This document shows positions 8,301 to 16,727 of a DNA stretch of 64,000 bases, one piece after another. The notes beneath the pieces are model-generated. The model was not told the DNA's origin. It ran no database searches and saw only the letters and a program-made list of their open reading frames with translations. The stretch is taken from positions 62,001 through 126,000 of the forward strand of contig CAVUZI010000008.1 in NCBI GenBank assembly GCA_963745955.1, written 5' to 3'. This stretch comes from Bog-756 sp963745955. GTDB taxonomy: Bacteria; Actinomycetota; Acidimicrobiia; Acidimicrobiales; RAAP-2. Each line of letters opens with the position of its first letter. Position 1 is the stretch's first letter. A program made the translations under genes and the position numbers.

Positions 8301-9875
8301 ATGAGCCTGCTGACGCCAGCCGACCAGGCGACGCCCGGTCAGCGGGACAGACGCCGGCGGCTGGCCCTGGTCATCGTGTGTCTCGCGGCGCTGATCATCA
8401 ATGTCGACAACACCATCCTCAACGTCGCACTTCCGACGCTTGTCCGGGACCTGCATGCGACGTCGAGCCAGCTCCAGTGGATCGTCGACTCCTACGCCAT
8501 GGTGTTCGCTGGGCTGCTCCTCGTCGGAGGGACACTCGCCGACCGGTTCGGCCGCAAGCGGGTCTTTCTCATCGGGCTCACCGTGTTCGCTGCGGGGTCG
8601 ATCGGCGCGGCGCTGTCGAGCTCGGTTCCGACGCTCATCGGATTCCGGGCCCTCATGGGAGCCGGCGCCGCGCTCACGATCCCGACGTCGCTGGCGATCA
8701 TCAACGACATGTTCCGTGATCCGGGCGAGCGTGCCCGTGCCATCGGTGTCTGGGCCGGCACGATCGGCCTCGGGATCGCCATCGGTCCTATCGCCGGCGG
8801 GCTGTTGCTGTCGAGGTTCTGGTGGGGGTCGATCTTCCTCGTGAACGTCCCGATCGCGTGCGTCGGCTTCCTCGGGGCCGCGCTGGTGGTTCCCGACTCG
8901 AAGAACCCGCACGTGCAGCGTCCCGACCCCGCCGGCGCGGCGTTGTCGATCGCCGGCCTGGGACTGCTGCTATGGGCGATCATCGAGGGACCGACCCGGG
9001 GGTGGACCTCGGGGATCGTGGTGGGGACCGCGTTGGCCAGCCTCGTGGTACTCGGAGGTTTCGTCGTCTGGGAGTCCCGCAGTACGCATCCCATGCTCAA
9101 GCTCGAGTTCTTCCGGGAACGCCGTTTCTCCGTTGCCCTCGCCGCAGAGTGTCTGGCGGTCTTCGGGCTGATGGGCGCGCTGTTCCTGTCGACGCAGTTC
9201 CTTCAATTCGACCTCGGGTACTCACCCCTCCAGGCCGGCCTTCGGATCCTGCCGATCGCCGGCATGGTTGTCGTCGGGGCCGCCGCGTCCCCGGTGATCG
9301 CCCGGCTGGCGGGCGTCAAGCTCACGGTGGTGGCCGGCCTCCTGTCGATCGCGGCCGGCCTGTGGCAGGTCTCGGCTTCGTCGCGGTTCGACACGACGTA
9401 CGGCGATGTGGTCCTGGGACTGCTCCTGATCGGCCTCGGCGCCGGGCTCATGCTGCCGACCGCCACGAACTCCGTCATCGGGTCGGTCCCCCAGGGCGAC
9501 TCGGGGATGGGGTCCGCCAGCAACACCGTGGCGCTCCAAGTCGGCGGAGCGCTGGGTGTTGCCGTCATCGGCAGCGTGATGTTGACCCGCTACCAGGGCC
9601 ATCTGGCCGCAGCGTTGGTGGGCCGGCAAGTGCCCCCATCCGTCGCCGCGACCATCCTCGGGTCCCTGGGCGCCGCCCTGGCCGTGGCGGCACGCGTCGG
9701 GGGCTCGACCGGGGTCGAGCTGGCCCACGCGGCTCGCATCGCCTTCATGAGCGGTACCGAGGTGGCGCTCACCGTTGGCGCAATCGTTGCCCTCGCCGCT
9801 TCGATCCTCGTGCTCGTGGCGTTGCCATCGCATGCTTCTCGTGAACAGCCGCCCTCGGTCGACCGGGATCAGTGA
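8301..9875 (+). CDS. MFS multidrug exporter, DHA2 (EmrB/QacA) family
   Basis: About 524 aa from ATG 8301 (MSLLTPADQATPG); an upstream ATG at 8259 adds 14 unlikely residues. Motif A is clear (GGTLADRFGRKRVFLIG) and LNVALPTLVRDL after helix 1 is the DHA2 signature; about 14 transmembrane helices can be counted. This family uses the proton motive force to expel amphipathic drugs or dyes. No TetR or MarR regulator is adjacent. The reading frame is intact, in contrast to several other genes in this window. A small hairpin follows at 9940-9957. Confidence 0.92.
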   Translation: MSLLTPADQATPGQRDRRRRLALVIVCLAALIINVDNTILNVALPTLVRDLHATSSQLQWIVDSYAMVFAGLLLVGGTLADRFGRKRVFLIGLTVFAAGSIGAALSSSVPTLIGFRALMGAGAALTIPTSLAIINDMFRDPGERARAIGVWAGTIGLGIAIGPIAGGLLLSRFWWGSIFLVNVPIACVGFLGAALVVPDSKNPHVQRPDPAGAALSIAGLGLLLWAIIEGPTRGWTSGIVVGTALASLVVLGGFVVWESRSTHPMLKLEFFRERRFSVALAAECLAVFGLMGALFLSTQFLQFDLGYSPLQAGLRILPIAGMVVVGAAASPVIARLAGVKLTVVAGLLSIAAGLWQVSASSRFDTTYGDVVLGLLLIGLGAGLMLPTATNSVIGSVPQGDSGMGSASNTVALQVGGALGVAVIGSVMLTRYQGHLAAALVGRQVPPSVAATILGSLGAALAVAARVGGSTGVELAHAARIAFMSGTEVALTVGAIVALAASILVLVALPSHASREQPPSVDRDQ

Positions 9876-9939
9876 TCCGGATTGCAGCGCTCCAAAAACG
9901 CGATCGGACGTCAGCCCAACAGGGTTGGAGCCGAGCATC

Positions 9940-9957
9940 GCGGTGCGACAGCACCGC
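9940..9957. terminator. Hairpin after MFS gene
   Basis: GCGGTGC (9940-9946), GACA loop, GCACCGC (9951-9957): perfect 7-bp stem with a tetraloop, 65 bp after the MFS stop. No T-run follows; likely terminator or stabilising stem. Confidence 0.4.
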
Positions 9958-10086
9958 CTCCGGAAATCCCATGGAACGGCGAGGGAGTTTGAATTATTCA
10001 GCGCGTGGTACAGGAAGGGCAATCGCGTCGAGGCCATGGCGGGCACTCCCACGGTAGGCCCAACCTGGGCGGAGTAGGGTGGCGAT

Positions 10087-10542
10087 ATGGGTTTGACAGA
10101 GGCTATGAGCGCCGCTCGGGATGACGTCCTGGAAGCGGCGTCGGCATCCCTGGCCCGCGGCCACCTCGCCCACTACGAGGCCTCTGGTTCGGAGGAGTCT
10201 GGCCGCCGCCTCACGGACCTCTTCGATCTGGTCGTCGAGTGTCTGGCCAAGCGCACCCTCGACCCGATCACCGAGTATGCCAACAGCGTCGCAGAGGAAC
10301 GCTTCAATGCCGGATTCAGTATCGCCGAGGTGCAGACTGCCTTCAACGTGCTGGAGGAGGCGATCTGGCGCGTCGTCATCGCCCCGCTTCCGACCGACGA
10401 GTTACTCGATTCAGCTGGGCTGATCGGTACCGTTCTCGGCACGGGGAAGGACGCCCTGGCCCGTTCGTGGGTAGCTCTGGCAACGAGTGAGCACGTACCT
10501 TCGCTCGATCTGACCGCTCTCTTCGAAGGACGAGCCAACTGA
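10087..10542 (+). CDS. RsbRD_N-like sensory protein
   Basis: A 151-aa all-helical protein. LARGHLAHYEASGSEES, then LFDLVVECLAKRTLDPITEY and FNAGFSIAEVQTAFNVLEEA resemble the N-terminal sensor domain of RsbR-type and RsbRD co-antagonists, proteins that feed stress signals into sigma-B/SigF partner-switching. The usual C-terminal STAS or kinase part is missing, so this is the sensor module alone. It sits ~12 kb from the SigF cluster in this window, and a functional link is inference. The gap to the next gene (10543-10857) holds no gene that I can support. Confidence 0.5.
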   Translation: MGLTEAMSAARDDVLEAASASLARGHLAHYEASGSEESGRRLTDLFDLVVECLAKRTLDPITEYANSVAEERFNAGFSIAEVQTAFNVLEEAIWRVVIAPLPTDELLDSAGLIGTVLGTGKDALARSWVALATSEHVPSLDLTALFEGRAN

Positions 10543-10857
10543 CCGTCGATGGCTGAGGGTGTCGGATCCATGTAGTTCGAATCGGGCATAGACGGGCGGG
10601 ATCCCGTGTCCGCCTGTGTCATGGTGCCGATGCTGCCAGCTGGCTCCAGGTTGACCGACGTCGTCGCCAAAGGAGATACCCGGTCGGCGGTGATCCGGGG
10701 CATCACAAACAAGGCTCTGTAACGCCCAGGTTTCGGCATCGTTGCTAGAGATGCGTGACGGGCACCTCGTGTGCGTGGTCACCGGATATGAAATGTCGAA
10801 GGGCGTCCTGTACGGATGTTCCCGGCGACGTAGACCCCTACATGAGGAGGCAGCGGC

Positions 10858-11826
10858 ATGATATCCGCCCTGAAGGTGGCAGTGGCCACCGCGTCGACAG
10901 TTGCGGTCCTTGCTTTGACTGGCGGTGTGGCCGGAGCAACCGTCCACAGCGCGTCAAGCGGCGAAGCGCCGTCGGTCACCGGCAAGGTGATCGCAGTGAA
11001 CGGGGATGTGACGGTTGGCACCTGCGGCACCGCTGGGGCCACAGGTAACTTCATCCTGAAGTCGATCTCCGGCAAGACCCACCTCACCACGGTGAACGTA
11101 ACGGCATCGACCTCCTTCGTCGAGAAGGGCGTCTCAACCCCGTCGTTCGCAAACGTCTGCGTAGGTTTCCAGGCAACGGCCATCGGGAACAACACGGCTC
11201 ATTCGATGAATGCCCTGGCTGTCCGGATTGCCGCCCCCGCGGCAGTGAACCGCTTCGGCCAGGTCACCGCGGTGGACGGCTCGCCGACACCCGGCGCCTG
11301 CGGAACGGCCGGTGCCAGGGGGACGTTCAAGTTGAACTTCAAGGTCGGGAAGTCCACCGTTATCGACACGGTCGTCGTGTACCGGGCCACCAAGTTCCGT
11401 GATCCCAAGCTGGCTGGGGCGACCTTCGCCGACGTCTGCGTGGGTGACAACGCGGCAGCCGAGGGCCCGATCATCGGGAATACCATCCTCGCCGCCGTCG
11501 TCGTGGTGACACCGCCGAAGACGCCAACACCGCTCCACGTCAAGGGCCAAGTCACATCCGTCAACGGCCTTTCGACGACTGGCACTTGCGGCGTTGCCGA
11601 CATGGCAGGGTTCTTCGTCGTGACGTGGACGGACAACCATTCGATTCCGCCCTCTACGATCAACACCACGGTCAGTGTTGCGGCCACGACCCCGTTCGTG
11701 GAGAACGGCGTGGCTTCGCCGTCGTTTGCCAACGTCTGCGTTGGTGGCAAGGCGTCGGTCATCGGCACCAACTCGTCGGGCGCACTGGATGCCTCGGCTG
11801 TGGCGCTCTACCCACCGGCGTCCTGA
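10858..11826 (+). CDS. Secreted protein with three DUF5666-like repeats
   Basis: A 322-aa protein. ATG 10858 follows GAGGAGGC closely. Residues 1-30 are a signal peptide (VAVATASTVAVLALTGGVAG). Then come three ~95-residue repeats, each starting V.G.V.AVNG (VTGKVIAVNGDVTVGTCG; RFGQVTAVDGSPTPGACG; VKGQVTSVNGLSTTGTCG) and each containing a FANVCVGxxA segment with one conserved Cys near the start and one near the end, likely a disulfide in every unit. The pattern is that of DUF5666-type beta-barrel repeats. It should be extracellular or wall-associated; the ligand is unknown. Followed by a very strong terminator hairpin. Confidence 0.75.
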   Translation: MISALKVAVATASTVAVLALTGGVAGATVHSASSGEAPSVTGKVIAVNGDVTVGTCGTAGATGNFILKSISGKTHLTTVNVTASTSFVEKGVSTPSFANVCVGFQATAIGNNTAHSMNALAVRIAAPAAVNRFGQVTAVDGSPTPGACGTAGARGTFKLNFKVGKSTVIDTVVVYRATKFRDPKLAGATFADVCVGDNAAAEGPIIGNTILAAVVVVTPPKTPTPLHVKGQVTSVNGLSTTGTCGVADMAGFFVVTWTDNHSIPPSTINTTVSVAATTPFVENGVASPSFANVCVGGKASVIGTNSSGALDASAVALYPPAS

Positions 11827-11869
11827 CCTCCGGCCGATCGCCAGAAGATCCACTGACAGCATCCGACCT

Positions 11870-11908
11870 GCCCCACGGCGGCACTTTCCACCGGTGCCGC
11901 CGTGGGGC
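11870..11908 (+). terminator. 15-bp perfect hairpin after the repeat protein
   Basis: GCCCCACGGCGGCAC (11870-11884) and GTGCCGCCGTGGGGC (11894-11908) pair perfectly around a 9-base loop, 44 bp after the stop. It lacks a T-run but is the strongest stem in this part. The following 11909-12163 region has no supportable gene. Confidence 0.7.
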
Positions 11909-12163
11909 GCCGCTCAAGGGCGGACGGCGTCACCGGCTCGATCATCGGAAGCGACGGTCAACCGTCTCATACCGGCGGGGCGGGATTACCCGGAGCCTGG
12001 GACTCCTCGCCGGTCAAGGCCTTGTCCGCAATCGCGGCACCCGCTGGAACGCAGTATGGGGCGTGCCACAGCACTGCCAGCGGTGCCTCCATCTGATCCC
12101 AACCGGGTGGGCCGAAAGGGGCCAACAGGTCGTCGACCGTCGACCGACTCCGGGTATCCCCGG

Positions 12164-13984
12164 CTAGCTCACCGCTACGGTGCGGGTCGCGCTGCCCTTT
12201 TGCCCATAGGTATCCGTCACGGTCAGGGTGATCGTATGGTGTTCCCCTGCCGTTGTGTAGTGGTGCGATGCCGAGCCGCTCGATGTCACAGTGGCTGCGC
12301 TGCCATCGCCCCAGTTCCACGAGTAACTCTTGCCGACACCGCGGGGGAACGGATCGGACGTGGTCGCCGTCCACGTGTGAGTCACCCCATGGACAACCGA
12401 GGTAGGCCCGGAGACGGTGGCTCTCGGCCCGGCTTTGGTGAACGAGCCGAGGCCGTTCGGCGTACCGACGCCGCTCGGGCCGTTGTAACCCGGGGCCGCA
12501 TCACAGGCGAGGTCACCGGCACTCGGCGTGCTCCCGCTCGTCGGGTAGTCACAGTCCATCGCGCCAAGGGCAACGCCATCGAACTCGAGGTCATTGACGT
12601 TTCCGCACTGGGCTGCGCCTTCGCCGCCGCAGAACCCGTTGCCGAGGGCCGTCACGTTGTAGAGGGAGGGGGTTCCGAGGTGACCGTAGAGCGTCAGTGC
12701 AGGGTACGTCACACCGTTGGCGCCACCAGCGAGGGCGTACATCGCGGCGATGACCGGTGAGGCCAGCGAGGTCCCGCCGATTGTCCCCCAACCCGTTCCG
12801 CCGTCGCTCGTGTTGTAAGTATCGAACCCGGTGTACGGGTCAGCGACTGCCGAAACGTCGTTATCCAACCGCTTCGTGCCGCAGGCCGTCTTCGACCAGG
12901 CCGTGAGATTCCGCTGCCATGCTTGGGCGGTTACGAACAGGCTGCAGCCACCACCAGATGCACCGAGCGGGGCACCCGCGAGTTCCTCGACGTGGTCCTT
13001 TGCGCCGTCCTCGTTCCACACCGTTTCGGACTGCCGGGTTCCATTCTGGTTCAGGTACAGCGAGGTGCCACCAACAGACACCACCGTTGCCAGTTCTGCA
13101 GGGAACTCCGGCCCTTGCTGCGTGGCCGCTGGACCACCGGACGGCGTATCCGGCCAGTAGTCGAATCCGTAGTAGCCGTGGTCACCACTGGAGGCAGCGA
13201 TGACGACGCCCGGATGGTTGTAGTCGGCCGCGTACGCCAAGGCTCCCCCCGTCGTGTCAGGTCCGCCATAGGAGTTGCTGACCTCCGTCGCACCCAATTT
13301 CACGGATTCGTTGACGCCGGACCCGGTGTCGGAGAACGAGTTGCTGGTGACCTCGATGAGGTTGATCTTGCACAGCCGACACACAGAGTGGACCGACTCG
13401 ACGTCGAGCGAAATCTCGCCGGCGGCGCCCTGATCCGTTGGTAGGGGTGAGGTTTGCCCGAGCTGGTTGAGTATGCGCAAGCAACCGTCCGTCGTCGTGC
13501 AGGCGCTGAGGTGATACTCATTGTCGAACGCATTGAGGTCGGCCGCAATCGTCGGATCATTGCCCCAGTCGATGATCCCAACCGTCTGGCTGGCGCCCGA
13601 CCCGGTCGCGTTGAAGCCGTAGGCGGTCGCCAGATCGCTCGGCGTGAGACCCCCGGCCGGCCCAATGGTTGCTTCGGCTCCCGCCCCGGCGACGTGGGCG
13701 GTGGCGACGCCGTCTCCGATCTTGACAGGAACCGCTCCGGGAGTACCTTTCGGCACGTAGACCTTGCGCATCGCCAAACACTGCACATGACCCGCAGATG
13801 GCGGTGGGCAGACCGGCACGGCGATCGCATATTTGGTGACGGGCGACGAGTCCGGCGCACGGGCCGAATCATGTGCCGGCTTGGCGGCATTCGCCCCGGC
13901 CGGCATGGCAATCAGGCCGAAGACAACGAAGGCCCCAAGCCCAAATGCCGCAGCGCGGACAAGAACGGAACGAAAAATTGACAT
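12164..13984 (-). CDS. Sedolisin (S53) protease with C-terminal PKD domain
   Basis: About 606 aa from ATG 13984 (MSIFRSVLVRAA), preceded by GGAAGGGG; a longer start at 14023 is possible. Signal peptide, a shortened pro-region, then the catalytic domain: EISLD (about residue 195) gives the Glu-x3-Asp pair and GTSLASP (near residue 404) gives the Ser of the Glu-Asp-Ser triad typical of sedolisins, which are acid-active serine-carboxyl peptidases. A calcium-site-like DG...D region follows. The last ~90 residues form a PKD/Ig-like domain (TWTATTSDPFPRGVGKSYSW; SWNWGDGSAATVT). Secreted protein degradation is the likely role. A second sedolisin starts at 62398. Confidence 0.85.
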   Translation of the reverse strand: MSIFRSVLVRAAAFGLGAFVVFGLIAMPAGANAAKPAHDSARAPDSSPVTKYAIAVPVCPPPSAGHVQCLAMRKVYVPKGTPGAVPVKIGDGVATAHVAGAGAEATIGPAGGLTPSDLATAYGFNATGSGASQTVGIIDWGNDPTIAADLNAFDNEYHLSACTTTDGCLRILNQLGQTSPLPTDQGAAGEISLDVESVHSVCRLCKINLIEVTSNSFSDTGSGVNESVKLGATEVSNSYGGPDTTGGALAYAADYNHPGVVIAASSGDHGYYGFDYWPDTPSGGPAATQQGPEFPAELATVVSVGGTSLYLNQNGTRQSETVWNEDGAKDHVEELAGAPLGASGGGCSLFVTAQAWQRNLTAWSKTACGTKRLDNDVSAVADPYTGFDTYNTSDGGTGWGTIGGTSLASPVIAAMYALAGGANGVTYPALTLYGHLGTPSLYNVTALGNGFCGGEGAAQCGNVNDLEFDGVALGAMDCDYPTSGSTPSAGDLACDAAPGYNGPSGVGTPNGLGSFTKAGPRATVSGPTSVVHGVTHTWTATTSDPFPRGVGKSYSWNWGDGSAATVTSSGSASHHYTTAGEHHTITLTVTDTYGQKGSATRTVAVS

Positions 13985-14441
13985 CGAAGCCCCTTCCACC
14001 GCACTCCTGCCCGAGATCTCCACCGCGGGCCACCGTGCGGGCCCTTTTCAATATCCAAAGTCCCAAATGTTCGAGGCTCGCACTCTTGAGAAGCGTTCCC
14101 GACACTCATTGGGAATGTGAAGTTGGTTCGGTGCGATCCGTGCTGCTTCGTCAATCGTGGCACGGGTCGACTGCTCAGCACAAGGGTCTATCTTCGTCGT
14201 CTATGCCACCCCGGCCCGGCCGAGAGGACCGCCCAGGTTGGCGGAGCCGGGCACACCGTGCGCGTGATAGACACCGTGCAGGGGCGGTGGTCGGTATGTC
14301 CCTGAGGACCGTCGACAGGAGGTGGGCGCGTGCGACCGAGCAAGCTTCGGGGTTGGTACTCCCGCTCCCGGGCTGGCGCTTCGGGCGTATGTCAGTTACA
14401 CAAGGTCTGATGCACCGGGCGGCGCCACGAGGAGGTGGGGA

Positions 14442-14807
14442 ATGGGCCGAAGAGCGACGCTGGAGGTGGTCCTTGACTGTTCCGACCCGGAGAAGCTGAT
14501 GGGGTTCTGGCGGGACGCCCTGGGCTACCGCGTGCACTACTCAGAACCATCGTTGGCGGTCCTCGTGCCCGACGACATGAATGGTTCTCCGCTCCTTCTC
14601 CAGCGGGTACCCGAGCCGAAAGCCGGGAAGAACCGCTTGCACGTGGACATCGTCACCGAGGAGGTCGAGGTCGAGGTCGACCGGTTGGAGGCGCTCGGCG
14701 CACGGCGGCTCCACGGTGGCCTCCGGAGCTTCGGGCCGACTCGCTGGGTGACGATGGCAGATCCTGAGAACAACGAATTCTGTGTCTCGACCGGCGTCGA
14801 GTGGTGA
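14442..14807 (+). CDS. VOC (glyoxalase/bleomycin resistance-like) protein
   Basis: A 121-aa protein; the ATG at 14442 is preceded by GGAGGTGGGG, which decides against the earlier in-frame start. EVVLDCSDPEKLMGFWRDAL is the typical VOC start (a strand followed by a substrate-helix), and NRLHVDIVTEEVEVEVDRLE and MADPENNEFCVSTG are the second beta-alpha-beta unit with the usual DPxGNxF-like end. The paired metal ligands are not obviously complete. Such single-domain proteins sequester or modify small molecules; the substrate is unknown. The 13985-14441 upstream region shows no supported gene. Confidence 0.75.
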   Translation: MGRRATLEVVLDCSDPEKLMGFWRDALGYRVHYSEPSLAVLVPDDMNGSPLLLQRVPEPKAGKNRLHVDIVTEEVEVEVDRLEALGARRLHGGLRSFGPTRWVTMADPENNEFCVSTGVEW

Positions 14808-15017
14808 TCCATTTCGTCAGGGTGGCTCCTTGGCGCAACGACCCGGATTCGGCATCTTCCCGGGTGCGCCGGGTGATGGCCCGGAGTGGTCGAACCGTTG
14901 TGTCGAACCAGTCCGCCCTCTCGAGGTGCAGCCTTTGGGCCTGCTGACGGAAGGCCCAGCTCAGAGCGGGTTCGCCGAGGACCTACTGGACGGTGGCCAA
15001 TACTGATACCGTCGCTC

Positions 15018-16670
15018 ATGGCCCGTTCGGAGCCCGACCCGGATCCTCTCGACGTCGACGGCTCGGAAGATACCCTGACCCCCGGAACCGACGGTCGTGC
15101 CGACGATGCCAAGACCCGGCGCTTCAAGAAGACCAAGCGGGCTCTGATCGTCGTCGCCGTACTCGTGGTGGTGCTTGCTACCAGCGGTGCCGGATATGCG
15201 TGGTACCTCAATCACAAGATCACCCGGATCGCAGTGAAGGGGCTCGCCAAGGCCCCTGTCAAAGGAGCCGACCTCGGAACCGAGAACATCCTTCTGGTCG
15301 GTTCGACCTCCCGCTGTGCCCTGACAGTGCAAGCCACCGCGTACGGACTCTGCTCTCAGGGCGTCGACGGTGTCAACAGTGATGTCGTCATGGTCCTCCA
15401 CCTCAACCCGAATATCCCGAGCGTGTCCATCCTCTCGATTCCCCGCGACCTCTTCATCCCCAATGCTCGGGTTGAGGGCGCCTACAAGATCGACGCCGCT
15501 CTCGAGGAGGGACCGAGCCAGCTCGTCGCGGCTGTCGAAGAGGACTTCGGAATCCCCATTCAGCACTATGTCGAGCTGAACTTCGACAGCTTCGGGAACA
15601 TCGTCAACGCCCTCGGTGGGATCTACATGTACTTTCCCGAGCCCGTGTTCGATTCATACTCGGACCTCGACGTCACCACCACCGGTTGCCGCTACCTCAA
15701 CGGATGGGAGGCGCTCCAGGTGGTCCGGGCCCGCCATCTGCAGTACCAGCCTCCGGGCGATACCGATCCGAATGCGAGTGACTGGCCTCAGGAGGCGCAG
15801 AGCGACCTGGCCCGCATTCAACGGGATCATGAGTTCCTCCGGGTGCTGGCAACCGCAGTGTCCAAACGCGGCCTCGGCAATCCCATCACCGATGAGCAGC
15901 TTGTCTCCGGAGTCGTCGGCCAATTGACCGTGGATAGCGGATTCAACCTTTCGGACATGGTGGATCTGGTTCTCACCTACCACCGGGTCGACATTCAGAA
16001 CGCGCCGCAACTCACGCTGCCGGTCCAGGTCGACCAGTTCGGCGACTACTACTACGACGGAAGCGACTACGGAGACATCGAGTTCCCCGTCCAGCCCGAG
16101 GACAAGCAGGTAGTCGACCAATTCCTTGGGATATCGCCAACGACCGACACCATGAGCGGGGGACCGCTCCCGGCGCCAAGCAGCGTGACGGTTTCGGTGC
16201 TCGACGGCTCGGGCGTGTACAACCAAGCCGGTATCACCGCCTTGGGGCTTGGCGAGCTCGGTTTCCATATCGTGGGGACCGGCGACAAAGAGCCCGTCGG
16301 CCAACAAGCCGAAACACTGGTGACCTACGATCAGTTGACCCCGACGGATGAAGCGGCAGCTCAGGCTGTTGCTGATTCGATGTCAGGCGCGGTGATCCTT
16401 GCCTACGGACCGACAACCGACGGAGCCCAGGTCACGGTCACAACGGGTACTGACTATTCGGTGAATCCTCCGGCCACGCCTGCCCCCACGACGACGACTC
16501 CCGGTGCTGGCTCAAGCACCGCCGCGAGCACTCCGTCCACCACCACCACCACCACCACTGCTTCTCCATCCACTCAGGAGTTCAGTGCGCCGACATCCTC
16601 GGTCGAGCCCACATCGCCCTGGGATCCTCGTGCGTGTACGGCGTCCGGTGGGGAAGGACAGGGCAATTGA
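15018..16670 (+). CDS. LytR-CpsA-Psr (LCP) cell-wall glycopolymer ligase
   Basis: About 550 aa from ATG 15018 (MARSEPDPDP). An acidic cytoplasmic tail is followed by one membrane helix (LIVVAVLVVVLATSGAGYAW) and the LCP domain with its hallmark Arg/Asp residues: GVDGVNSDVVMVLHLN, SILSIPRDLFIPNA, YKIDAALEEG and ALQVVRARH. LCP enzymes transfer lipid-linked glycopolymers (teichoic acid, arabinogalactan) onto peptidoglycan at the outer membrane face. A LytR_C-like segment (VTVSVLDGSGVYNQAGIT) follows, then a long Thr/Ser/Pro-rich linker-like end (ATPAPTTTTPGAGSSTAAS). It converges with the giant secreted gene. Confidence 0.9.
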   Translation: MARSEPDPDPLDVDGSEDTLTPGTDGRADDAKTRRFKKTKRALIVVAVLVVVLATSGAGYAWYLNHKITRIAVKGLAKAPVKGADLGTENILLVGSTSRCALTVQATAYGLCSQGVDGVNSDVVMVLHLNPNIPSVSILSIPRDLFIPNARVEGAYKIDAALEEGPSQLVAAVEEDFGIPIQHYVELNFDSFGNIVNALGGIYMYFPEPVFDSYSDLDVTTTGCRYLNGWEALQVVRARHLQYQPPGDTDPNASDWPQEAQSDLARIQRDHEFLRVLATAVSKRGLGNPITDEQLVSGVVGQLTVDSGFNLSDMVDLVLTYHRVDIQNAPQLTLPVQVDQFGDYYYDGSDYGDIEFPVQPEDKQVVDQFLGISPTTDTMSGGPLPAPSSVTVSVLDGSGVYNQAGITALGLGELGFHIVGTGDKEPVGQQAETLVTYDQLTPTDEAAAQAVADSMSGAVILAYGPTTDGAQVTVTTGTDYSVNPPATPAPTTTTPGAGSSTAASTPSTTTTTTTASPSTQEFSAPTSSVEPTSPWDPRACTASGGEGQGN

Positions 16671-16697
16671 CTACGGTTCTGCCCTCTCCGCTTCATT

Positions 16698-16716
16698 CCT
16701 CCGCCTTTCCCGGAGG
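16698..16716. terminator. Short stem between convergent LCP and secreted-protein genes
   Basis: CCTCCG (16698-16703) and CGGAGG (16711-16716) flank a 7-base loop in the 57-bp gap between the two converging stops; possible bidirectional terminator. Confidence 0.4.
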
Positions 16717-16727
16717 CCAGTGCTCCC

